A DNA stretch of 64,000 bases from Bifidobacterium asteroides (GTDB lineage: Bacteria > Actinomycetota > Actinomycetes > Actinomycetales > Bifidobacteriaceae), in the NCBI RefSeq assembly GCF_009683175.1, contig NZ_WKKW01000001.1, positions 868,001-932,000 on the forward strand, given 5' to 3'. The position numbers and the translations under genes were made by a program. The notes below the pieces were generated by a model. It made no database searches. It was not told the DNA's origin and saw nothing but the letters and a program-made list of their open reading frames with translations. Of this stretch, positions 1 through 8,957 are shown in pieces; positions within the stretch are counted from its first letter, which is position 1; every line of letters starts with the position of its first letter.

Positions 1-1106
1 CCCGCGCCTACCTGCAGGGCGACCTGGATTCTCCCGAGCTGCTGCCAGGCAACCCCTACCAGGTTCTCAAGGAACTGATGGGCCTCAAGCACTTCGTCAA
101 GCACCCCGGCAAGATGGAGCTGGCGCGGGCGGCCGGAGCCGTCTTCTCCCACGGGGTGCGCGTGCCCGAACCGCCGGCCATCGAAGGGCCTTCCCTGGCC
201 AAGCGACTGACCGAGGGCATCCGCCCCCACACTCGCCGGGGCGACGCGGCCACCGTCAGCTACCACTACGACCAGTCCAACGACTTCTACCGGCTCTTCC
301 TTGGGTCCTCCATGACCTACACCTGCGCCGTCTTCGAGAAGGAGGACGACAGCCTGGAGGACGCCCAATGGCATAAGCTCAACATGGTCCTGGACAAGAT
401 GCACCTGAACAAGGGCGACCGCCTGCTGGACGTGGGCTGCGGCTGGGGCTCCATGGAGATCGCGGCCGCACGCCGCGGCATCCATGTCATCGGCGTGACC
501 CTGGCCGAGGAGCAGGTCGAGTGGGCCCAGAACTGGATCCGTCAGGAGGGCCTGCAGGATCTGGCCGAGGTCAGGCTGATGGATTACCGTGACGTGCCCG
601 AGTCCGGCTTCGACGGGATCTGCTCCATCGGCATGATGGAGCATGTGGGCTACAAGCAGTACCCCTCCTACTTCAAGGAGATGATGGACAAGCTGCGTCC
701 GGGTGGCATCCTGCTCAACCATCAGATCACCCGCACCAATTCCCACGACCACAAGCGGGCCGGCGGATTCATCGACCGCTACATCTTCCCCGATGGCGAG
801 CTGGCCAGCCCGGCCGAGATCGAACTGGCCATCCAGGACACCGGCTTCGAGGTCATCACCCAGGAGAACCTGCGTCAGCACTATGCGCTGACCCTCAAGC
901 ACTGGACCGAGAACCTCCAGGAGCATTGGGGCCAGGCCAAGCCCATGGTGGGCGAGCCCAAGGCGCGTCTCTGGGGCCTGTACATGGCCGGCGCGCGGCT
1001 CAACTTCGAGCTCGACAACATTCAGATACACCAGTTCCAGTGCATCAAGCCCGATCCCGAGACCGGAACGGACACCTATCCGCTACGGCCCTGGTGGGAC
1101 CGGTAG
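1..1106 (+). CDS. cfa: Cyclopropane-fatty-acid-phospholipid synthase, 3' part
   Basis: The enzyme adds a methylene group from S-adenosylmethionine to unsaturated acyl chains of membrane phospholipids. The gene starts outside the window: the frame is open from base 3, ahead of the first ATG at 78, and about 367 codons are present. The visible part carries the SAM-binding motif LLDVGCGWGSMEIA, the upstream block YTCAVFEKEDDSLEDAQ typical of Cfa proteins, and the conserved C-terminal segment RLWGLYMAGARLNFELDN. The family is usually about 400-440 residues, so only the N-terminal lipid-binding portion is missing. It is followed by a strong terminator and converges with the iron operon. Identification is secure; only the start is unknown. 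Confidence 0.93.
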   Translation, partial: RAYLQGDLDSPELLPGNPYQVLKELMGLKHFVKHPGKMELARAAGAVFSHGVRVPEPPAIEGPSLAKRLTEGIRPHTRRGDAATVSYHYDQSNDFYRLFLGSSMTYTCAVFEKEDDSLEDAQWHKLNMVLDKMHLNKGDRLLDVGCGWGSMEIAAARRGIHVIGVTLAEEQVEWAQNWIRQEGLQDLAEVRLMDYRDVPESGFDGICSIGMMEHVGYKQYPSYFKEMMDKLRPGGILLNHQITRTNSHDHKRAGGFIDRYIFPDGELASPAEIELAIQDTGFEVITQENLRQHYALTLKHWTENLQEHWGQAKPMVGEPKARLWGLYMAGARLNFELDNIQIHQFQCIKPDPETGTDTYPLRPWWDR

Positions 1107-1156
1107 TTGGTCCGAGGCGACCGATAACTACGCGACCGGTAAAACCATAAAGGCCT

Positions 1157-1192
1157 GAAAAGGGGCGGGGAGCCAAATCCTCGCCCCTTTTC
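1157..1192. terminator. Bidirectional intrinsic terminator
   Basis: AAAAGGGGCG pairs with CGCCCCTTTT around a short loop, with further G-C pairs inside. A T-rich tail follows on both strands (TTTTCGTTT on plus, TTTTCAGG on minus). It lies between the convergent cfa gene and the last gene of the iron operon, so it can end both transcripts. Confidence 0.8.
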
Positions 1193-1219
1193 GTTTCCGC
1201 AACCCTTACAGCCAGGTCC

Positions 1220-1765
1220 TCAGGACGACCTGTCCGCCGAAGCCTCCAGCCGGGCCAGGTCCAGAGCCTTATTGAAGGCATCCGAAGTCCAGCTGGCCCC
1301 GGCCACCTTGTCCACCTTGAGGTCCTTAAGAGGGCGCCCCTGGACTACTCCAGGCACAGCCCGAGCGAAGCGTTCCATGTGGCCGCGTGATATGGGCGAA
1401 TCCGAATGCCCCTGGACCTGGACCCGGGTCACCTGACCTCCCGACAGGTCCAGATCCACATCGATGCTGTCAGCCCCGTCATGGCCATACTTGCCCGTCA
1501 GAGCGTAAGTGCCATCGTGATAGTTGCCCGTATCAGCCGGAGCGGTCGGCAGCCCATCACGGGAGACAGCCGTGGGCGTGCCCTCGCCCGCAGAGCCGGC
1601 TCCCGACTCTGGAGCAGAGCTGGACTCGGCGCCCGATCCGGCGAATTCGTCGTCCATGGGCTTGGCCTGCTGGCTTCCGCAGCCGCCCAGGAGGGAGCCG
1701 ACCGCCACCAGGGTCGCCAGGGTTGCCGAGGCCGTGGCCAGTCCCCGAGACTTGCTTGTGGCCAT
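1220..1765 (-). CDS. FMN-binding domain lipoprotein, last gene of iron operon
   Basis: A 181-residue exported lipoprotein. The signal peptide ends in a lipobox with Cys29 (LLGGC), followed by a low-complexity Ser/Ala/Gly linker and a C-terminal FMN_bind-type domain (about residues 90-175). The motif AGASWTS near residues 155-161 sits where the SGAT-x-T flavin-attachment motif of NqrC/RnfG lies, but has Ser158 where the FMN-acceptor Thr is expected. The start at 1765 was chosen because a strong ribosome-binding site (GGAGGG) precedes it; a longer frame reaching to 2014 runs into the upstream ATPase gene. It begins one base after the ABC ATPase stop, so it is surely co-transcribed with the iron uptake genes. 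Inferred role: electron transfer outside the membrane, for example reducing iron, with FMN attached by an ApbE enzyme such as the one at 30137-31105. Confidence 0.75.
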   Translation of the reverse strand: MATSKSRGLATASATLATLVAVGSLLGGCGSQQAKPMDDEFAGSGAESSSAPESGAGSAGEGTPTAVSRDGLPTAPADTGNYHDGTYALTGKYGHDGADSIDVDLDLSGGQVTRVQVQGHSDSPISRGHMERFARAVPGVVQGRPLKDLKVDKVAGASWTSDAFNKALDLARLEASADRSS

Positions 1766-1766
1766 T

Positions 1767-2636
1767 TCAACGCCCTCCTTCTGCATCAGCAGCCGATCCC
1801 GGCAGGGAGCCGCCGGTCTTGGCCGTCTTGGTGGGGTCATGGAAGCCCACCGGAATATCCTGGCCCCCGGTATCGCCAGGAGCCCCACTGAAGGCCGGCC
1901 GACCCCCGGCTGCCAGGTAGGCCTGCTTGGCCTCCTCATCGTTCCACTGCTCACCGGCCAGTACACCGTGGTTGAGCATGATCTCCCGCTGGGCGCATGA
2001 GGCCACCAAGGCATCGTGGGTGACCACGATCAGGGAGGTCCCCTGGTCATGCAACTGCCTAAAGAGGTCCAGCACAATCCGCTCATTGGCCTCGTCCAGG
2101 TTGCCAGTTGGTTCATCAGCCAGAATCAGCTTGGGTTCGTTGATCAGCGCCCGGGCCACACAGACCCGCTGCTGCTCACCGCCCGAAAGCTGGCTGGGCA
2201 GGTGGCGGGCCCGATCCGCCAGACCCACCCGGTCCAGGGCCTTCATGGCCTGATCCTCGTCCACCACCGAGTGGTAGTACTGGGCCACCATGACGTTCTC
2301 CAAGGCGGTCAGATGCGGGACCAGGTAGAACTTTTGGAAGACCAGGCCGATCACATTCTTGCGCACATCGGCCAGCTGGGACTGGCTCAGATCCTCCAGC
2401 GGCCGCCCCTGCAGGCGGACCGAACCCCGGCTGGGGGTGTCCATGCAACCCAGAATGTTCATCAGCGTGGTCTTGCCCGAGCCGGAGGACCCCACCACGG
2501 CCAGCCACTGGCCCTGCGGGACGCTCAGATTCAGATCGTCCAGGGCATGCAGATCGCCGTAGATCTTGGAAACGTGGTCCAGATCCAGCAGCATGCCGCC
2601 GCCCGACTGGGACTCGCTCGCCTTTGCCTGCGTCAT
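1767..2636 (-). CDS. ABC transporter ATP-binding protein (MacB/LolD type) of iron operon
   Basis: A 289-residue ATPase of the class that partners with FtsX-like permeases. Walker A is GSSGSGKTT (residues 49-57), the Q-loop is Gln101, the signature is LSGGEQQ (150-156), Walker B is LILADE (170-175) and the H-loop is His207. The two permease genes directly upstream (2639-3832 and 3822-5132) are its obvious partners. Two start codons compete: an ATG at 2642 that overlaps the previous stop as ATGA, and the ATG at 2636. The Shine-Dalgarno GGAGG lies 7 bases before the second and only 1 before the first, so 2636 is preferred. In the related Campylobacter and Yersinia P19/FTR1 loci an ATPase of this type accompanies the same permease pair; what the module moves is not established. 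Confidence 0.88.
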   Translation of the reverse strand: MTQAKASESQSGGGMLLDLDHVSKIYGDLHALDDLNLSVPQGQWLAVVGSSGSGKTTLMNILGCMDTPSRGSVRLQGRPLEDLSQSQLADVRKNVIGLVFQKFYLVPHLTALENVMVAQYYHSVVDEDQAMKALDRVGLADRARHLPSQLSGGEQQRVCVARALINEPKLILADEPTGNLDEANERIVLDLFRQLHDQGTSLIVVTHDALVASCAQREIMLNHGVLAGEQWNDEEAKQAYLAAGGRPAFSGAPGDTGGQDIPVGFHDPTKTAKTGGSLPGSAADAEGGR

Positions 2637-2638
2637 TG

Positions 2639-3832
2639 TCATTCCTCCCTCAAAACCAGGGCCGGGTCGATACGCGAAGCCCGGAGGACCGGCCGGATGG
2701 ATGCGATCATGGATATGGCCACGCTCAGCAGGACCGTGCCCAGGGCCAGCCACCAGTTGAAGCCCAGCGGACGCTGGAAGACGGACAGGCAGAGCAGCCG
2801 GGCGAAGCCATAGCCCAGGACCGTGCCAATCAGGCCGCCAGCCAATCCATAGCAGGCCGACTCCGCCAGAAACTCCATGGCTATTCCCCGCGAGGAAGCG
2901 CCCAGGGCCTTGCGCAGACCGATCTCGCTGCGTCGCTGGGAGACGATGGAGGCCATGGTGGTCCCCACGCCCACGAAGGTCAGGACCAGTACCACCACCG
3001 AAACCAGCCAGAAGAGCGACTGGAGCATGGCGATGGTGTGGCTGTCGCCCGCTGTGATCCTCGTGACCGGCCGGGCCTTGACCCCCATGGAGGTCATGTC
3101 GTTGATGCCTGCGGCGATGGTCTTCAGCCCCGAGGTCATGGTGTTGACCGAGTATTCGATGACATCGGTGCCCCGCTTGGTCCCGGTCAGGAGCTCCAGG
3201 TCAGTCAGGTCGGCGTAGATAATGCGATCCTCGGGACCACCGGTATCGACGATGCCCCCCACACGAAAGTCTCGCCCCTGACCGCCGGCCTTGCCCGTGC
3301 CGGTGACCTGGCTGGCCGGGTAGCCGATGGTTATCTGCTTGCCAGTGGTAAGCCCCAGTGAATCTGCCAGATCCCGCCCTACCATGACTGAACCCGACTG
3401 CGGCCAGGATCCCTCCACACTCCAGTGACGGTTGAGCTGACGCACCTGGTCTGGGTGGATGCCGGCCATCTCGCGAGCCCCGGCATTGACCTGCACCGTT
3501 TCATATCGATAGGTGGCGTACCGGGCCGGGGCCTTGGCGGTCACCATGTGGGTAGTATGGTCCACCATGCCCTGTTCGATGCCGGAGCCGGACCTATTGC
3601 CGCCTTGGATGGGCGAGACGACCAGGTTGGCCCCGTAGGAGCGCATCTCCTGGTTGATCTGTCTAGGGGCCTCGATGCAGACCGCCGCCAGGCAGAAGAG
3701 GGTAGCCGCGCCCACCAGGGATGCCACCACGGCCATCAGGGCCCGTCCCCGACGACGGAAGACGGCCCCGAAGAGCATGGTCAGGAACATGCGGGTATTG
3801 GTCATATGGCTCTTATGGCGATCAGCGGCCAT
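2639..3832 (-). CDS. FtsX-like ABC permease, second of pair
   Basis: A 397-residue membrane protein with one N-terminal transmembrane segment, a large extracytoplasmic domain (about residues 50-260) and three C-terminal transmembrane segments, the usual layout of MacB/FtsX permeases. The C-terminal part carries the typical RRSEIGLRKALGAS stretch. It starts at 3832, overlapping the preceding permease by 11 bases, where GGAGG lies 6 bases ahead of the ATG; a second ATG at 3805 has no comparable site. Together with 3822-5132 and the ATPase at 1767-2636 it should form one ABC complex. The two permeases differ in sequence and are probably a heterodimer. Assignment to the iron system rests on operon membership. 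Confidence 0.85.
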   Translation of the reverse strand: MAADRHKSHMTNTRMFLTMLFGAVFRRRGRALMAVVASLVGAATLFCLAAVCIEAPRQINQEMRSYGANLVVSPIQGGNRSGSGIEQGMVDHTTHMVTAKAPARYATYRYETVQVNAGAREMAGIHPDQVRQLNRHWSVEGSWPQSGSVMVGRDLADSLGLTTGKQITIGYPASQVTGTGKAGGQGRDFRVGGIVDTGGPEDRIIYADLTDLELLTGTKRGTDVIEYSVNTMTSGLKTIAAGINDMTSMGVKARPVTRITAGDSHTIAMLQSLFWLVSVVVLVLTFVGVGTTMASIVSQRRSEIGLRKALGASSRGIAMEFLAESACYGLAGGLIGTVLGYGFARLLCLSVFQRPLGFNWWLALGTVLLSVAISMIASIRPVLRASRIDPALVLREE

Positions 3833-5132
3833 GAAGCACCTCCGCCGGCCGAAGCCGCAGAATCGATCTGATGGACGAGATGGACGCCAGCAGCACAGTA
3901 ATGGCCAGCAGCACGAAGACCAGCACGAAGACCATGGGTCGCATGGTGATGCCCGAGCCGAAGACCACCCTGCCCACAATCTGAGCCACCCCGGAACCCA
4001 GCAAAACGCCGACCAGAGCCCCGGCCAGGGCGATCAGGGCCGTCTCGGCCAGCACCAGTCGGGACACGGCCCCGTCGGTGGCGCCCAAGGCCTTGAGCAG
4101 GGCGAACTCCGAGGACCGCTCGGATATGGAGGATGCCATCAGGTTGGCCACGGCGATGGCTGCCGCCAGCAGGCTGAGCACGGTCATCAGGATCATGACC
4201 GCCTGGGTCTTCTGCAGAACATCGCCCTGCAGGGCTGCCACCTGTCTGACCTGCTTGGCCATGGACCCGGGGATGGCCTCCTCGATCTGGTAGGCAATGG
4301 ATGAGGGGTAGGCCGTGCAGTACCAGGTCTCCCACTCGTCCTGGGAGAGAGCGGCAGGGTTTCGTGCGGCCTTGCGGGCCAGGTCGTTCTCGGGCGTGGT
4401 CAGAGCCTTGACCTCCACCTGGTCGATCTGATCGGTCAGGCCGGACATCTCCTGCAGCGGCCGGGTGGGCAGGTAGAGGGAGGAGGCATCGGCATCACCG
4501 GAGTCGAAGATGCCCACGATGGTGACGGTCCGCTGTTGATCACCCAGACCGACCTTGACCTGGTCGCCAACCTGACGGCCGCCCAGTCGTGCAGCCAGCT
4601 CCTTGCCCATCATGGCCTCGGTCCTGCCGCCGGACCCGGCCTCGTCCTTGGGCCAGCGGCCTTGAACCTTCCACCAGGGCCTAAGACCTTTCAGACCTGC
4701 GGTGCTGCTTTCGCCGCTGTCTACCTTGACGGTCCGGCCGAACCAGGTGCCCACCAGGGGGGCGCCGACCTGGTCCACAGTGCCACGAAGATCCAGGCGG
4801 GGAGCGAAGTCGGTGATGTTGTAGGCCCAGAAGATGGTCTTGATCTTGGGCACCTGGGACTCCTTGAGGAAGGCTGTCGGCGTTGACTCATCGCCTGAGG
4901 GGCCGCCCTCCTGGTCGCCGTAGAGGTCGGAGACCACGGCATCAGCCTTGGCCTGGACCGTGATGTTGGATCCGTAGGTGGACAGTTCCGCATTGAGCTT
5001 GTCGCCGACGTCGAAGACCACCCCCAGCATGGCCGTAGCCACGCAGGCCGACAGGCAGACAGTGACGGCGATGAGCATTCTTCGCCCGAACTGGCGGCTG
5101 AATGACCGCAGCATCATTCGCATGAAGAACAT
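3822..5132 (-). CDS. FtsX-like ABC permease, first of pair
   Basis: A 436-residue membrane protein. The N-terminal transmembrane segment (about 18-40) is followed by a roughly 230-residue extracytoplasmic domain and three C-terminal transmembrane helices. The block SSEFALLKALGATDGAVSR is the conserved FtsX permease segment just after the second helix. The start at 5132 has AAGGAG 8 bases upstream. It is 21 bases downstream of the DUF2318 gene and overlaps the next permease, so translation is probably coupled. In Campylobacter jejuni the P19 locus has the same series of FTR1, P19, DUF2318 protein, two permeases and an ATPase, which supports a role in iron handling; the transported species is unknown. 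Confidence 0.85.
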   Translation of the reverse strand: MFFMRMMLRSFSRQFGRRMLIAVTVCLSACVATAMLGVVFDVGDKLNAELSTYGSNITVQAKADAVVSDLYGDQEGGPSGDESTPTAFLKESQVPKIKTIFWAYNITDFAPRLDLRGTVDQVGAPLVGTWFGRTVKVDSGESSTAGLKGLRPWWKVQGRWPKDEAGSGGRTEAMMGKELAARLGGRQVGDQVKVGLGDQQRTVTIVGIFDSGDADASSLYLPTRPLQEMSGLTDQIDQVEVKALTTPENDLARKAARNPAALSQDEWETWYCTAYPSSIAYQIEEAIPGSMAKQVRQVAALQGDVLQKTQAVMILMTVLSLLAAAIAVANLMASSISERSSEFALLKALGATDGAVSRLVLAETALIALAGALVGVLLGSGVAQIVGRVVFGSGITMRPMVFVLVFVLLAITVLLASISSIRSILRLRPAEVLHGR

Positions 5133-5153
5133 ACCAACCGCTCCTTCCCTCTC

Positions 5154-6428
5154 TTAGCTCTTGAAGTGCGAAGACAGAGCATCCAGATCGGCGGTGCTGA
5201 TCAGTATCGCGCCCCGACCGGTCTTATAGGGCAGAGGGACGGGATTGCAGCCGCCCTTGAACCCTATGGTGGCCAGGTTGATGGCTACGTCGCACTTCTT
5301 GCAGATGATCTTGCCGTCTTTTTCGTAATAGCCCGCATCCCCGCAATTATCGCAGGCGTCCAGCCCGACACCATAGGCCGCGCCATTCTTGCGGATGATG
5401 ATAAAGCGCATCTCGGTGCCGTCCTTGGCCCGGTAGCTGAATCGATGCAGATGGCCATCCTCCACCTGGGAGAAACGAATGGTAGCCGTATCGGAGGTCA
5501 AGGAATACCGCTCTGGAGGCGAGAGCACGGGGACCTTGTGGGCCTGGGCCGTTCCCACTGTCAGGGCCAGGGTGACGCCGATCATAGCCACCAGGCTCCA
5601 GACCGCCGATGCCAGGGCCCTTCGGCGGAAGGCCCGGTGGCTGCGGTCGTCGGCTGTGGAGGCTCCGGTCACCGGCATGCGCCAGCCTGCAACCAGGCAG
5701 GCAAAGACTGGAATGATGAAGACCAGCACCTGGGCAAGGACCAAGGTCAGGTCGGCGTTGTAGCCCAGGGCCATGACCCTGAAGGCCCAGCCGTGCAGAA
5801 GTACCAGGCCGGTGGTCTGCATCAGGGCCACCAAGGCTACGACGTGCCGGATCAGCAGCAGGACCACCATGAGCAGGGCGGCCAGGCGGAAGGCTATCCG
5901 AGGACAGGAGGTATGCATGGTCCTCAGAATGGCGGCCACCGTCACAGCGGCGGCCAGACCGAGCAGGAAGCCCAGGGCCCGAAGGAGCATGGCCGAGGTC
6001 AGCACAGGCTCCCCCGGCTCCACAAAGGCCGTAAGCTGCAGGATGACATCAGGCAGGGCACGGAAGGTCGTCAGGGCTATGGCCAGGGCCGCCAGGGCGT
6101 TGGCCAGATCCATGACCCATGGGTGCCGATGCCAGTCCGAGACCAGCCGGTCGGCGGCCAGCACCACCACGATGGCCGCCAGATCGGTCAGAACGCAGGC
6201 TACCAGGGTCGGGTAGTTGACCATGGTCCGGCGGTTGATGATCACGGTGGCGCGCAGGAGGGCGAAGACCAGCGCCCCCAGCACGCCGACCCCCAGGCCA
6301 ATCAGTCGCCAGGAGGAGGAACGGGGCCGATCGCGGCCCTCGCCAACCCCCAGAAGCACGCTGAAAACCATGACCAGGAGGGCCGGGGCCAGCGTCCCCG
6401 GCAAGACCGTGACAAATTGCTCAAGCAT
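5154..6428 (-). CDS. DUF2318 Fe-S-type membrane protein of iron operon
   Basis: A 424-residue protein with about seven to nine hydrophobic segments in the first 300 residues and a C-terminal DUF2318 domain outside the membrane core. That domain has five cysteines: CDNC at 359-362, CKKC at 376-379, and Cys394 in FKGGCNP. This Cys pattern suggests a metal centre or redox function. Proteins of this family sit next to P19 and FTR1 in Campylobacter, Yersinia and other iron-uptake loci, where they are thought to handle electrons for iron reduction or oxidation; that role is inferred, not shown here. It begins 14 bases after the P19-like gene. The ribosome-binding site is weak, consistent with coupling to the upstream gene. 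Confidence 0.85.
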   Translation of the reverse strand: MLEQFVTVLPGTLAPALLVMVFSVLLGVGEGRDRPRSSSWRLIGLGVGVLGALVFALLRATVIINRRTMVNYPTLVACVLTDLAAIVVVLAADRLVSDWHRHPWVMDLANALAALAIALTTFRALPDVILQLTAFVEPGEPVLTSAMLLRALGFLLGLAAAVTVAAILRTMHTSCPRIAFRLAALLMVVLLLIRHVVALVALMQTTGLVLLHGWAFRVMALGYNADLTLVLAQVLVFIIPVFACLVAGWRMPVTGASTADDRSHRAFRRRALASAVWSLVAMIGVTLALTVGTAQAHKVPVLSPPERYSLTSDTATIRFSQVEDGHLHRFSYRAKDGTEMRFIIIRKNGAAYGVGLDACDNCGDAGYYEKDGKIICKKCDVAINLATIGFKGGCNPVPLPYKTGRGAILISTADLDALSSHFKS

Positions 6429-6441
6429 GGTGCATAGCAGC

Positions 6442-7065
6442 TTACCACTGGTGGGGCGTGTAGTCCCAGTCCCAGCTGACCACGATGGGCTCGGTCCAGA
6501 AGTGTCCCTTGACGCCGGTCTCCGGGTCGACGTGCAGCATCCAACCCTTCTTCTCCGGGGAGTCGATGGAATAGGTCAGCTTGTAGGATCCGGCCTTCTC
6601 CATCTTGATGTTGGCTCCGTAATGCGGACCATCCGAAGCGTTCATCTGCATGAAGGTGCCGGACTGCTTGTCATTGGGGTCATCCTTGTTCTGGATGGTG
6701 TAGTTGACGGTCAGATCCGGAACGAACTCACCCTTGGCATAGCCCAGGTTGTTGTTGGGCAGGGCGTGGATATCGGCCTCCAGGTGCAGGCTGGCGTCCG
6801 CTGCCTTCAACCCCATGGATGCGGGCTCCATATCGATGGGCTGGAAGAAGACCGTGCCGATGTTCAGGGGACCCTTCTGCTGGTCGTCGGGCGGGATGGG
6901 AATCTCCTCGAACCCGGCTCCCTTGCCCGCCGAGGACTGGGAGGCGCCGGAAGCCTCAGGCGCGGGGGCCTCACGGGTGCCTGACCCGCCGGAGCCGCAC
7001 CCCGCCAGGGCCAGAGTGCCCGAGAGCACCAGCGCGACCAGGGCGGTCAATTGTCTCTTCTTCAT
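6442..7065 (-). CDS. P19/Tpd-family iron transport lipoprotein
   Basis: A 207-residue exported protein with a lipobox (LALAGC, Cys23), so it is membrane-tethered rather than free as in Gram-negatives. The Tpd/P19 fold covers roughly residues 65-205. Likely metal ligands match the copper/iron site of Campylobacter P19 in order and spacing: His94 and Glu96 (HLEADIH), Met139 or Met141 (FMQM), His148 (GPHYG) and His188 (KGHFW). P19 proteins bind Cu and Fe and feed iron to an FTR1 permease. The start overlaps the FTR1 stop as ATGA, with AAGGA 5 bases upstream of the ATG. Family assignment is firm; the exact ligand set is by analogy. Confidence 0.9.
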   Translation of the reverse strand: MKKRQLTALVALVLSGTLALAGCGSGGSGTREAPAPEASGASQSSAGKGAGFEEIPIPPDDQQKGPLNIGTVFFQPIDMEPASMGLKAADASLHLEADIHALPNNNLGYAKGEFVPDLTVNYTIQNKDDPNDKQSGTFMQMNASDGPHYGANIKMEKAGSYKLTYSIDSPEKKGWMLHVDPETGVKGHFWTEPIVVSWDWDYTPHQW

Positions 7066-8876
7066 GATTGTCCTTCGCTCTTTGGTGTTTGCATGGATGC
7101 CGTGACCTCAGAGGGCACAGCCCTTTCGGCGGCCTGATCGGCTTCCGCCTGATGGACGGCTGCCGACGGGGACCTGCCGGAGTCCTGATCCGACCGCGAC
7201 CGCTCCTGCTTGTGCAGGCGGCGGGTCGACACAATTGCCAGCACGACCACGACCAGGGCCGCCAGGATCTGGGCGCCGATGGTCTGCGTGTAGGGATACA
7301 GCCCGATCCAGTCGCTGGTGGGCACACCGGGCAGATAGGTGGCCGGCACCAGGTCGCCCTCGATCAGGGCATGGACGCCACCCCCGGCGAAGATGACCAC
7401 CATGACCGCCATGAGCAGGCTGGTGATGATGAAGAAGGGCCGGATGGGGATCTTGACCGAGGTGAAGCGGATGAGCACGAAAACGATGACCAGGACCACG
7501 GCGGCAGCCGCAAAACCGGCCCAGATCTCCCGTGAACCACCAGGGGCCATGGCGAAGATGGCCTGGTAGAACATGACCGTCTCGGCACCCTCCCGGAAGA
7601 CCGCCAGGAAGGAGAGCAGGGCCAGGGAGATTACGCTGCCCTTCGAAATAGCAGCCACCGTCCGGCTTTGAATGTAGTGGTTCCAGGATTCCACAGAGGA
7701 CTTGGACAGCATCCAGTTGCTGGTGTAGAGCAGCATGAGCATAGCCACCAGGGCCACCACGCCCTCCAGGATCTCCTGCTGGGGACCATTCCCGTTGAAG
7801 AGCAGGGTGAAGAGCAGGGCCACCAACCCGCTGGCCACCAGGCCCGCTGCAATGCCCCAGTAGATGTGCCGGACCTTGTCCTTATGGCCGGACTTGACCA
7901 GGTAGGCGATGATGGCCGCCACCACCAGGATGGCCTCCAGTCCCTCACGCAGCAGGACTACGAAGGCCTGGCCGAAGGCGGATGTCAGGAAGGACGTCCA
8001 CCCATTGACCTGGTCCGCGGCGCCTCCGTCCAGAATTGCTGCGTCCTCGACCAGCATGCTCTTCAGGTCGTTCACCAGGGTCTTTGCCGGCTTGCCCGCC
8101 ACCATGGCCATCCGGGTCTCCTTGAACTGGTACTCGACCTGGGAGACCCTGTTGCCGCTGATGGCGTTCATGACGTTCTTCTCGAAGCCCAGCTTCTCGT
8201 AATACTGGTAATAGGCCTTGTTGACCAGGTCGGATCCCGCCTGGCCCTGTCCCTTGGATGCCTGGGCGAATGCCTGATCCAGGATGGGCGTCATCTCGTG
8301 GGCCACCTGGGTCCAGGTCCGGTCGCCCTTGCCCTTGTTCCGATGCTTCTTGGCCGCGTCCAGCCTTCGACGGTCCGCCTTGATCTGCTCCTGCTGGGCC
8401 TTGGCGTAGGCACGGGGATTGGCCAGCCCCTGGGCGGCATCCAGTTGCGTGGCCGCAGCGGACAGATCGGCCTTGAGCTTTTCGCTGCCCTGGGTCAGGG
8501 CCTGCCCGGCATCCGGGGCATAGGCCTGGCCCTGCAGGGCCTGGAACTGCCCGTCCAGTGCGTTGCGCCTGTCCTGCCCCAGGGTCGACTCCACCACCGA
8601 GACGAATCCGGAGCCCACGTAACCCACGTTGTAGGCCCCCATGAATTCCGAGGCCGCCCCGGCACGATCCCCCCGGGCATAGTCCTTACACCCTCGATCC
8701 AGCTGATGGGATACGGAACCAGCCACCTGGGTCCAGCTGTCATAATCCGTGGCTCCGCTCGCCGCCATGGCCGACTGCGGAATCTGCAGGACCAGGAGTA
8801 TCAGGGCCAAGAACAGGCATGAGAGCAGAGAGCCAGCGGTCCTGGCCACTCGTGTCCTGCCGACCTGTGCAACCAT
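7062..8876 (-). CDS. FTR1-family iron permease with N-terminal extracytoplasmic domain
   Basis: A 604-residue protein, first gene of the iron operon. Residues 1-39 are a signal-like segment. Residues 40-300 form a helical extracytoplasmic region, and residues 300-560 form the FTR1 permease with about seven helices. Both iron-binding REGxE motifs are present: REGLE at 310-314 and REGAE at 428-432. The long N-terminal domain is characteristic of bacterial FetM/Cj1658-type permeases, not of the short fungal Ftr1. The C-terminus is a charged cytoplasmic tail of about 50 residues. AAGGAG lies 10 bases ahead of the start. The pairing with a P19 lipoprotein immediately downstream indicates a FetMP-like ferrous iron importer. 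Confidence 0.93.
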   Translation of the reverse strand: MVAQVGRTRVARTAGSLLSCLFLALILLVLQIPQSAMAASGATDYDSWTQVAGSVSHQLDRGCKDYARGDRAGAASEFMGAYNVGYVGSGFVSVVESTLGQDRRNALDGQFQALQGQAYAPDAGQALTQGSEKLKADLSAAATQLDAAQGLANPRAYAKAQQEQIKADRRRLDAAKKHRNKGKGDRTWTQVAHEMTPILDQAFAQASKGQGQAGSDLVNKAYYQYYEKLGFEKNVMNAISGNRVSQVEYQFKETRMAMVAGKPAKTLVNDLKSMLVEDAAILDGGAADQVNGWTSFLTSAFGQAFVVLLREGLEAILVVAAIIAYLVKSGHKDKVRHIYWGIAAGLVASGLVALLFTLLFNGNGPQQEILEGVVALVAMLMLLYTSNWMLSKSSVESWNHYIQSRTVAAISKGSVISLALLSFLAVFREGAETVMFYQAIFAMAPGGSREIWAGFAAAAVVLVIVFVLIRFTSVKIPIRPFFIITSLLMAVMVVIFAGGGVHALIEGDLVPATYLPGVPTSDWIGLYPYTQTIGAQILAALVVVVLAIVSTRRLHKQERSRSDQDSGRSPSAAVHQAEADQAAERAVPSEVTASMQTPKSEGQS

Positions 8877-8957
8877 GGGCGATGATCTCCTTCGTCAGTC
8901 CCTCGTAATCGAACCTGCAAGAAACGAAGGCCGATTTGACAACTACAGAAAATCAAT

